39,612 nt of DNA, from assembly GCA_016201205.1 (NCBI GenBank), contig JACQDF010000060.1:1-39612 (forward strand). The letters run 5' to 3'. The translations under genes were made by a program, and so were the position numbers. The notes beneath the pieces were generated by a model. That model was not told where the DNA came from. It did not search any database and saw nothing but the letters and a program-made list of their open reading frames with translations. Origin of the DNA: Acidobacteriota bacterium. Lineage in GTDB: Bacteria > Acidobacteriota > Terriglobia > Bryobacterales > Bryobacteraceae. Position 1 is the stretch's first letter; every line of letters starts with the position of its first letter. This document shows, in pieces, positions 33,356 through 39,612 of the stretch.

Positions 33356-34975
33356 TTATCGCTCGGATGCCACAGCCAGCACGGTCAGCTCCTGACTTTG
33401 CGAGCCGCTCTCGTCCACCGTCACTCTCTTCATCTTGGCCCGGATCTGCTTGAGGAAATCATCGTCTTCGAGCGCGCCTGATTCGAGCGAATCGAGCGCG
33501 ACCAGCAAGTACTCTCCTGGCGGCAGGTTGGGAAGCTTGAATGCTCCGCTCTGATCGCTGTGGCTCATGCGAAGCCGGAAAGGGCGGCGCGGCTCGGGAA
33601 TCAGGCCGATGTGCGCGCCCGGGACGGGTTCGCCTTTTTCGTTCCGCGCGACACCGTTGATCTCGCCGCGCCCGAGAGCGAAAGAAAGAGTCAACAGCGT
33701 CGAGGCGTCGGGGATGTCCACCTCGTCGCCCGGCGCCACCTGGTCGCCGGCACGGATCTCGCGCACGTAGTGGGTAGCCGGAACACCGGCGATCGTGACG
33801 CGGTGGCGTCCGGGAGCCATGTTCGCGAGCGTGACATCGCCGTCCGCGTTAGCAGTGCCCATGGCCAGCGCGGAGATGATCTCGTCGGCGGACGTGAGCA
33901 TGACCCGGATGGAGCCCATCTTCAGCTCGGGTCCCGCCTCGGCGTTGATCTTTGCTTTGATCTCAAAAGGCACAAGCGCCGGAACCAGCAGATCGGTCAC
34001 CGGCTGGTCGCCGACCTCGACCTTCGCCTTGACCACAAACGGAGCGTTGCCGAGACCGGTGGCCAGCGTATGGAGAGTGTAGGAACCGGGAGGCACGTTC
34101 TTGAACTCGAACTTGCCGTCGGCGCTCTGCACGTAGGCTCGCGGATGGATCGCATTTCCCATCGGGCCGGCCGATCCGGCGTTGAGGTTCAGGATCGTGA
34201 TGGCGCCGGCGCCGGGTGGAACTCCGGTGATGCGACCCTGCACGGTGACGGTGCGTGTCCTGGAAAGGCGGATATCGATCGCGGTGACTTCGGTCGAGTC
34301 CTTGATTTCCAGCGCCGTCGCCTCGCTCATCTGCGAGACATTAGGGAAGCAGGTCATGATGGCGGCTTCCTCGCTTCCCGGCTTCGATTCCCTGGCCTGG
34401 GTCGAAGGCTGGTAGAAATTGACGGGGACGGCGCACACGACATATTTGCCGGCCGGCAGCGAGCCGATACGGTACTCGCCGAGGTCATTCGAGATCACCG
34501 GGATAGCCCCACGCGGGATTCGCGCCCGGCGGCCGTTCTGGTAGTAAATATTGGCCAGCGCCATCACAAGGGTTTTCGGAACGGGCTCGTTGTCGGCATC
34601 GAGGATCTTTCCGGCAATGACGCCCTGTTTGGGCAGTGCGATGTCCACGCTGGAAAGAGCGGCCCCGGCATCCACGCGAAGCACCTGGCCCTGGCCTTCG
34701 CCCGGCTTGCGCGCTCCGTAAGCCGTGGTCTCGTAGCCGGTCCTTTCCGCACTGAGACGGTAGCGTCCAGGCTTGACGTCCTTAAGAACGAATTTGCCGT
34801 CGTCGCCGGACTCGGCGCTGCCTCCGCCTTCCAAACCGATGGCGGTGAGAGTGACCTTGGCTTTGCGGATGGCCGTCTTGGACGCGGCGTGGGTGATCCT
34901 GCCTTCGAGGGTGGCGAGCTTGGGCTCGTCAGGCGCCTGGAACAGGAGAAATGCCAATAAGACAGAGGTGAGCAT
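33356..34975 (-). CDS. secreted carboxypeptidase-regulatory-like protein
   Basis: The product of 539 residues has a short signal peptide (MLTSVLLAFLLFQAP) and several Ig-like carboxypeptidase-regulatory (transthyretin-like) repeats: LEGRITHAASKTAIRKAKVT..FVLKDVKPGRYRL, GVIAGKILDADNEPVPKTLV..YRIGSLPAGKYVV, VQGRITGVPPGAG..FEFKNVPPGSYTL and INGVARNEKGEPVPGAHIGL..FKLPNLPPGEYLL. There is no catalytic domain. Such proteins are abundant in Acidobacteriota and may bind carbohydrates or act in adhesion; the function is unproven. ATG 34975 follows GGAGGTG. It lies upstream of the D-aminoacylase on the same strand with a 70-bp gap that holds a copy of the 26-bp repeat. Confidence 0.75.
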   Translation of the reverse strand: MLTSVLLAFLLFQAPDEPKLATLEGRITHAASKTAIRKAKVTLTAIGLEGGGSAESGDDGKFVLKDVKPGRYRLSAERTGYETTAYGARKPGEGQGQVLRVDAGAALSSVDIALPKQGVIAGKILDADNEPVPKTLVMALANIYYQNGRRARIPRGAIPVISNDLGEYRIGSLPAGKYVVCAVPVNFYQPSTQARESKPGSEEAAIMTCFPNVSQMSEATALEIKDSTEVTAIDIRLSRTRTVTVQGRITGVPPGAGAITILNLNAGSAGPMGNAIHPRAYVQSADGKFEFKNVPPGSYTLHTLATGLGNAPFVVKAKVEVGDQPVTDLLVPALVPFEIKAKINAEAGPELKMGSIRVMLTSADEIISALAMGTANADGDVTLANMAPGRHRVTIAGVPATHYVREIRAGDQVAPGDEVDIPDASTLLTLSFALGRGEINGVARNEKGEPVPGAHIGLIPEPRRPFRLRMSHSDQSGAFKLPNLPPGEYLLVALDSLESGALEDDDFLKQIRAKMKRVTVDESGSQSQELTVLAVASER

Positions 34976-35055
34976 GACACCTCCATTTTATCGCCGGCTA
35001 CTTGCCAACCATTCGCAGCAAGTCGGACCATCGAACCGCGCGTCCGTGAAGCCTG

Positions 35056-35081
35056 CCACGCCCGTTTTCTGCCGCATGATA
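35056..35081. repeat. 26-bp perfect repeat, copy 2
   Basis: This copy is identical to 33305-33330. It lies 80 bp upstream of the carboxypeptidase-regulatory-like gene on the minus strand and ends at the first base of the GH42-like gene on the plus strand, so it occupies the divergent promoter region. Confidence 0.6.
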
Positions 35082-37315
35082 TGGTATACGACGTGATTCG
35101 AGGAGCGGCGTTTTTCTTCCTGTCCGTTCTTTCAGCGGAAGAGCTGGCACGCTGGGAGGCGAGCAATGCGGCGCGCGGGAATGGCATCGAAGTGGTTCGA
35201 GCGCCTGCATCCGGCTGGACCATCGACGCCGGCGGTTTCGCACGGCTGGCTTCGAGCGAGGACTACTATCAGCGCTCGTCGTTCCGGATCAGGATCAGCA
35301 AGGACATCCCGGGTCCGGCTTGGCTCGCGGCCGAGTATTTGGACACGGGCTACGGGCTGATCGAGCTTTCCCCTCCCGTAACACAGAGCAGGCAGTGGGG
35401 CGTGGCGCGGGTCAATACAGGCAAAGTTCGGCGGTCTGTCTTCCTGCTGGACGCCATCAAGCCGGCAAGCGAATTCCGGCTGTTCGGGCTGACGCACCTG
35501 CGGTCCCTGTCCCTGACCGGAAGCGAGCCCGCCCGCGAGCCGGCCCCGCTGGTCGAGCCGGCCGTCGCGCTCACCAGGCCGATGCAGCTTGTGACCACCG
35601 CGGGAGCGGATGCGCCACGGCCCGAGGGCTTACCGGAGGCGCTGGCGGCGCTTCGAAACCAGCTTCCGCTGGTGCGCGCCCTGGGATTCAACGGCGTCGA
35701 GAGCTACGTCAAGTGGGACTTCGTCGAAAGAAGCCCTGGCGTATTCGACTGGTCGTTTTACGACGCCGTCGTGGACGAGATCGAAAAGCACGGGCTCCAA
35801 TGGTTCCCTCTGCTGATTGTGGGATCTGCCTACACGCTGCCGGACTGGTATCACGATTCGGCCGAGAACGCCGGTTTCGTGTGCCTGGAACACCGGATGC
35901 GGAACGATATCCAGACCATCTTCAGCGACAACCAGGTGAAATATGTCCGGCGCTTTCTGGGCGAATTCGGAAAGCACTACGGGGGCCGCCGCGGGCTGCT
36001 CGGCATCCGGTTGGGTCCGAGCGGCAATTACGGAGAAGCGCAGTATCCGGCGCGCGGCGATTGGGGCTATCGCGGCCAGCCCATTCACACACACATCGGC
36101 TACTGGGCTGCGGATCCGCGGGCCAGCGTGTCCTTCCGCCACTGGTTGCGGCAGCGGTATGCGACCGTCGAAGATTTGAATCGCTCCTGGGGGGATCGCT
36201 TCCCGTCATTCGATCAGGTGCAAACTTTCCTTCCGGTGACGGCGGCAACCCGGCGAAAGCGGATCGACTTCGCCGATTGGTACATGGGCGCGATGAGCGA
36301 ATGGTGCGCAAAATGGGCGCAGTGGGCTCGCGAGGCCTTGCCGCACACCGTCATCCACCAGTCTTCCGGCGGCTGGGGGCCGATCGAGATCGGCACGGAC
36401 TACACGCACCAGGCCAGGACGATGGCGGCGCTGAAGGGAGGAATCCGCCTCACCAACGAAGCCGACAACTACGCCGACAACTTTGCCATTACACGGATGG
36501 CTTCCTCGGCCGCGCGATTCTACGGCGCGCAGCTCGGTTACGAGCCGGGCGGATTTGGAAGCGTTCGCGGTGTGATGGCGCGGCTGTACAATTGCCTCAC
36601 CAACGGCGGCGAGCACCTGTTTTATTACCACCCCAACCTGACGGCCAATGACCAGGCGTTGCAAGCGTGGGTGAAGACGGCTTCGTTGCTGGACCGGCGC
36701 GCAAAGCCGGTGGTGGACGTAGCAACCTTCTATCCCGACACGTCGATCAAGCTGGACGACGAGGTGATCCGCTACCGGTTTGGCGGGATCTTTCTCGCCA
36801 TCGCGCGCGAATTGCGCTCGGCCTTCGATCATGACTTCGTCAGCGAGCAGATGATCGAGGATGGCGCGCTCGAGAAATACAAAGTGCTGGTGTTTACCTG
36901 GGGGCACATCACCGAGCAAAAAATCGCGGAACGGATCCGGCGCTGGGTCGAGGCGGGCGGAACCGTGATCTATCCCGAGCGGCCGCGGGGTTTGTTGGAA
37001 ACGGTGGAAGGCGACCGGTCACAGTCCGATCGCTGGAGGCGTGGCGAAACAGGCAAAGGACGCGTGATTTTCTTTTCCGGCGACACGATTCCGGGAGACC
37101 AGTATGCGCGCTTTGTGCGAAAAGAGCTTCTGGCGATGGACGGCCTCGATCCCCAGACGCGGCGCGGGCTGAGAATCGCCAAGCCCGCCGGCGTCTATTG
37201 GAGCGTGCTCGAAGGCGGCCGGATCGCGCTGCTGAATTTCAGCGACGAGGAAGCCGGGGTGCGCTTCGAGGGGAAGGCGCTGCGCCTTGCCCCGTACGCG
37301 GTGGTGGTAGAGTAA
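35081..37315 (+). CDS. GH42-like glycoside hydrolase (beta-galactosidase-type architecture)
   Basis: The product of 744 residues has a possible N-terminal signal (AAFFFLSVLSA), a beta-rich region, a TIM-barrel of glycoside hydrolase clan A character (about 185-560; GFNGVESYVKWDFVERSPGV, FDWSFYDAVVDEIEKHG) and a C-terminal flavodoxin-like domain (KVLVFTWGHITEQKIAERIR..GGTVIYPERP) like the trimerisation domain of GH42 enzymes. Likely catalytic acids are Glu in GPSGNYGEAQYP and in LTNEADNY, but these assignments are inferred. ATG 35081 is used; GTG 35093 fits the signal peptide equally well. The next gene follows after 19 bp in an apparent operon. Substrate is unknown. Confidence 0.7.
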   Translation: MVYDVIRGAAFFFLSVLSAEELARWEASNAARGNGIEVVRAPASGWTIDAGGFARLASSEDYYQRSSFRIRISKDIPGPAWLAAEYLDTGYGLIELSPPVTQSRQWGVARVNTGKVRRSVFLLDAIKPASEFRLFGLTHLRSLSLTGSEPAREPAPLVEPAVALTRPMQLVTTAGADAPRPEGLPEALAALRNQLPLVRALGFNGVESYVKWDFVERSPGVFDWSFYDAVVDEIEKHGLQWFPLLIVGSAYTLPDWYHDSAENAGFVCLEHRMRNDIQTIFSDNQVKYVRRFLGEFGKHYGGRRGLLGIRLGPSGNYGEAQYPARGDWGYRGQPIHTHIGYWAADPRASVSFRHWLRQRYATVEDLNRSWGDRFPSFDQVQTFLPVTAATRRKRIDFADWYMGAMSEWCAKWAQWAREALPHTVIHQSSGGWGPIEIGTDYTHQARTMAALKGGIRLTNEADNYADNFAITRMASSAARFYGAQLGYEPGGFGSVRGVMARLYNCLTNGGEHLFYYHPNLTANDQALQAWVKTASLLDRRAKPVVDVATFYPDTSIKLDDEVIRYRFGGIFLAIARELRSAFDHDFVSEQMIEDGALEKYKVLVFTWGHITEQKIAERIRRWVEAGGTVIYPERPRGLLETVEGDRSQSDRWRRGETGKGRVIFFSGDTIPGDQYARFVRKELLAMDGLDPQTRRGLRIAKPAGVYWSVLEGGRIALLNFSDEEAGVRFEGKALRLAPYAVVVE

Positions 37316-37334
37316 CGCGTGTAGGAGGTCCCCG

Positions 37335-38281
37335 ATGAAGAAAGAACGGCGGAGATTTCTGGCGGCGGCCGCCGCGCTGGCGCTCCCCTGCGATCCGGAG
37401 GCCGAGGCGCTGGCGGCCCAAGGTCCGGCATCCGGCGCCTCGAGTGTTCCGGAATCCCGGGACCCGATGCCATCGCTCAAGCTGGGCAAGTACACCGTGT
37501 CGCGGCTGATCATCGGCTCGAATCCGCTCCACGGATACTCCCATTTCAACCAGTTATTCAGCCGCCACATGACGGAGTGGGCGGACCGCGATCGCGTGTG
37601 CGGGATCATGGCGCGGTGCGAACGTCACGGCATCAACACCTGGCAGTTTTCCCACCACGAGCGGGCGCTGGGCGACTTCAAACGCCATCGCGAAATGGGC
37701 GGCAGGATGCAATGGATTCTGCTCAGCCACCGGGACATCGAGGAGGATCACAAGCTGATCAAGGAAGTCGCGAAACTGGGGCCCATGGCGATCGTCCATC
37801 ACGGCGGTTCGGCGGAAAGAAAGCGACGCGCCGGCCGAAACGCCCAGATCCGGGATTTCCTGAAAGCCGTCCGCGACCAGGGCGTCATGGCCGGTTTGTC
37901 CACGCATGATCCGAATTCCTGAAGCAGGCCGAGGAGGAGAATTGGGAGACAGATCTCTACATGACGGCGCTGTACTACATGACGCGCTCGGCGGAGGAGT
38001 TCCGCAAGCTCCTCGGTACGCGCCCGCTCGGAGAAGTCTACCTGCCGGAAGATCCCCCAAAAATGTGCGCCGCCATTCGCCAAACGAAGAAGACCTGCCT
38101 GGCGTACAAAGTGCTGGCGGCTGGACGCCTGACCGACACACCCGCCGGCGTGGAAGGCGCCATCCGCTTCGCGCTCACCAACACCAAGCCCAACGACGGG
38201 ATCATCCTGGGGATGTATCCGCGCTACCATGACCAGGTGGCGGAGAACGCGGCGCTGGTGCGGCGAATCTGCGCCGGGTGA
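37335..38281 (+). pseudogene. Tat-exported TIM-barrel-like protein, interrupted by a one-base frameshift
   Basis: The first frame starts at ATG 37335 (AGGAGG seven bases upstream) with a Tat signal, KKERRRFLAAAAALALP, and reads to TGA 37920-37922. The same protein continues in another frame to TGA 38281: FLKQAEEENWETDLYMTALY and so on to VRRICAG. One missing G after 37912 (GATCC|GAATTCC) would restore HDPEFLKQ and a protein of about 315 residues. The body (LGKYTVSRLIIGSNPLHGYS, GINTWQFSHHERALGDFKRH) resembles aldo/keto-type TIM-barrels, but I cannot name the family. It follows the GH42-like gene by 19 bp. A second partial copy ends the window. Confidence 0.7.
37755..37912 (+). repeat. 158-bp direct repeat, copy 1
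   Basis: These bases match 39455-39612 with a single difference (C at 37771, T at 39471). The copy lies inside the frameshifted Tat gene and ends exactly at the frameshift point. Confidence 0.9.
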
Positions 38282-38284
38282 GAT

Positions 38285-38353
38285 TCAGCCGTTCACCGGT
38301 TCCCATCGCCGGGCGAGTTCCTGCAGAGCCGGCTCCTGCTCCGGCCAGTCATG
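38285..38353 (-). pseudogene. 3' tail of a lost gene, copy 1
   Basis: The minus strand reads HDWPEQEPALQELARRWEPV and two more residues before TGA; upstream a stop interrupts the frame within a few codons. A related tail occurs at 39313-39381, so these are remnants of a gene family I do not recognise. The remaining bases to 38501 show nothing else. Confidence 0.45.
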
Positions 38354-38501
38354 CAGCGTGGCCGCGGGCTATCGCAGCGGTTCGATGGGCGCTGGCGGAC
38401 GTCCTTCCTGCAACCGTTGCCAGCCGCACGCGTTGGACGAAGCCTGGAACCCCAGTGGATCGATCCCGTAGCGTCGATATTCTACTTTGGTCTAATGGTC
38501 C

Positions 38502-39104
38502 GTGGTGTCCATCCAACGAGAATCACCCAACGTAGTTCTTCTTGCCGGACCAAATGGAGCTGGCAAGAGCGCTTCAGCTCCTTACCTTCTGAAAGGTGAG
38601 CTTGGTGTCTCGGAGTTTGTGAACGCAGATACGATCGCCCAGGGGCTAAGCGCCTATTCGCCGGAGACCGTGTCCATGGAGGCGGGACGGGTGATGGTGC
38701 GCCGGATCCATGAACTGGCGGCACGCCGGTTAGACTTCGCTTTCGAGACCACCCTCGCCAGCCGCAGCTTCGCCCCCTGGATTCGAGATCTTGTTTCCAA
38801 AGGCTATGCCTTTCACCTTGTGTTTCTCTGGCTGCCTTCGCCGGACCTGTGTGTGACTCGAGTCCAGCAAAGAGCACGGTTCGGCGGCCACGACGTGCCC
38901 GAAACGACGATCCGGCGTCGCTATGAGACCGGACTCTTAAATTTCTTTCTCCTGTATCGGCCGCTGGCATCTTCCTGGAGATTCTACGACAACACGACGC
39001 AGCCGGAACTGGTGGCGGAGGGAACAGGGTCCGCCACGACCGCTCACAACCAGAAAGTGTGGCGTACACTAGAAGCAAGGTATTCCCATGGCGGCCGGGC
39101 GTGA
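38502..39104 (+). CDS. zeta-toxin-like P-loop ATPase/kinase
   Basis: The product of 200 residues is a small P-loop protein of the zeta-toxin / COG4185 group. Walker A is GPNGAGKS (16-23). EFVNADTIAQGL fits the substrate-binding Asn-Ala-Asp of zeta toxins, FAFETTLASRSF contains the conserved Glu-Thr-Thr, and LVFLWLPSPDLCVTRVQQRARFGGHDVPETTIRRRY contains the Arg-rich lid; only the order of these motifs is used as evidence. Zeta toxins phosphorylate UDP-N-acetylglucosamine and block wall synthesis. GTG 38502 has no ribosome binding site, but TCTAAT (38491-38496) ends five bases upstream, suggesting a leaderless message. The small partner gene overlaps its end. Confidence 0.78.
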   Translation: MVSIQRESPNVVLLAGPNGAGKSASAPYLLKGELGVSEFVNADTIAQGLSAYSPETVSMEAGRVMVRRIHELAARRLDFAFETTLASRSFAPWIRDLVSKGYAFHLVFLWLPSPDLCVTRVQQRARFGGHDVPETTIRRRYETGLLNFFLLYRPLASSWRFYDNTTQPELVAEGTGSATTAHNQKVWRTLEARYSHGGRA

Positions 39105-39282
39105 AGCCACCATTGCCGAAAAATTCCGCGAGGGCAAACAGATCGACCGTGCACTGGTAAAGGCCGTTCGCGAAGCCATCCGAATGCATAAGCGCCTTGG
39201 GCAGCCGATTGCTACGTTGCGAGACGGTGAGGTCGTCCTGATTCCGCCCGAGGAAATCCCGGAACCTCCTGCTGACGAATAA
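39088..39282 (+). CDS. small conserved protein, probable partner of the zeta-like protein
   Basis: The product of 64 residues (EKFREGKQIDRALVKAVREA, then GQPIATLRDGEVVLIPPEE) is helical in its first half and ends in two short strands plus an acidic, proline-rich tail. I recall similar small proteins next to COG4185-type ATPases, where they are likely antitoxins; no domain name can be given from sequence alone. ATG 39088 has AAGG eight bases upstream and overlaps the end of the preceding gene by 17 bp, so translation is coupled. It is cytoplasmic, with no membrane segment. Confidence 0.6.
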   Translation: MAAGREATIAEKFREGKQIDRALVKAVREAIRMHKRLGQPIATLRDGEVVLIPPEEIPEPPADE

Positions 39283-39312
39283 GTGGCGTCAGTCCACCTG
39301 CGCGCCGTAGGC

Positions 39313-39381
39313 TCAGCCGTGGACCAGCTCCCAGCGCCGGGCAAGTTCCCGCAGAGCCGGCTCATGGTCCGGCCAATCGAT
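39313..39381 (-). pseudogene. 3' tail of a lost gene, copy 2
   Basis: The minus strand reads IDWPDHEPALRELARRWELV and two more residues before TGA. The frame extends about 10 further codons upstream (ANRPVERT). It is clearly related to the tail at 38285-38353 but differs at several residues. Confidence 0.45.
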
Positions 39382-39418
39382 CGTCCGTTCCACCGGTCGA
39401 TTTGCCGGTGGGCGTGCC

Positions 39419-39612
39419 GCTCACGCTTCACATCGTGCTGAAGACATTCTCCAACTGATCAAGGAAGTCGTGAAACTGGGGCCCATGGCGATCGTCCATC
39501 ACGGCGGTTCGGCGGAAAGAAAGCGACGCGCCGGCCGAAACGCCCAGATCCGGGATTTCCTGAAAGCCGTCCGCGACCAGGGCGTCATGGCCGGTTTGTC
39601 CACGCATGATCC
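39419..39612 (+). pseudogene. partial second copy of the Tat-exported TIM-barrel-like gene
   Basis: The frame reads AHASHRAEDILQLIKEVVKL and then follows copy 1 exactly to the window edge. The first 12 codons are diverged (compare SHRDIEEDHKLIKEVAKL in copy 1), while the last 158 bp are almost identical. The 5' part of the gene is absent, replaced by the tail remnant. The 3' part, if any, lies outside the window. Confidence 0.6.
39455..39612 (+). repeat. 158-bp direct repeat, copy 2 (at window edge)
   Basis: This copy matches 37755-37912 with one difference, 1700 bp downstream. The window ends at its last base. Confidence 0.9.

Overview
The window is GC-rich bacterial chromosomal DNA that most resembles Acidobacteriota, order Bryobacterales (Solibacter/Bryobacter-like). 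This placement rests on protein families, not on a marker gene: two very large TonB-dependent receptors with an N-terminal carboxypeptidase-regulatory domain, a regulator that fuses a winged-helix-like domain to a TolB/PD40 propeller, a Tat-dependent sulfatase, a PGPGW membrane protein, a divergent Hfq, and an ECF sigma/anti-sigma pair. There is no rRNA, CRISPR array, phage module or intact insertion sequence. The left edge cuts an alpha/beta hydrolase; the right edge ends inside a repeated gene.

Layout. 1-12.4 kb is housekeeping-like: hydrolase tail, APC permease, a secreted IPT/TIG-type protein, an MrfA/YprA-type repair helicase, PilZ, PGPGW protein, hfq-TPR, a DUF72 protein, motAB, a sulfatase, proC and tRNA-Gly(CCC). 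12.5-19.5 kb is an accessory, partly decayed stretch. It holds a cupin, DUF3237, an MBL hydrolase, a sigma factor and an M48 peptidase remnant (the last three broken), an anti-sigma gene, an intact sugar aminotransferase-oxidoreductase pair, a HigBA module and a broken VapBC module. 19.5-37.3 kb looks like a peptide and carbohydrate scavenging block: SGNH hydrolase, TonB receptor 1, S9 peptidase, TonB receptor 2, propeller regulator, D-aminoacylase, a carboxypeptidase-regulatory-like protein and a GH42-like hydrolase. 37.3-39.6 kb holds a frameshifted Tat-exported protein, a zeta-toxin-like ATPase with a small partner gene, and a partial second copy of the frameshifted gene.

How the genes fit together. 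The two TonB receptors differ widely in protein sequence but share an almost identical leader of about 86 bp with tandem 11-bp-spaced repeats, which points to common control. With the S9 peptidase, D-aminoacylase and APC permease they suggest uptake and breakdown of peptides, including D-amino-acid ones (inference). The other notable signals are a strong minus-strand intrinsic terminator next to hfq with no gene feeding it (candidate small RNA), a run of neighbouring genes that each lost an internal piece, and a 158-bp repeat whose end coincides with both a frameshift and the edge of the window.
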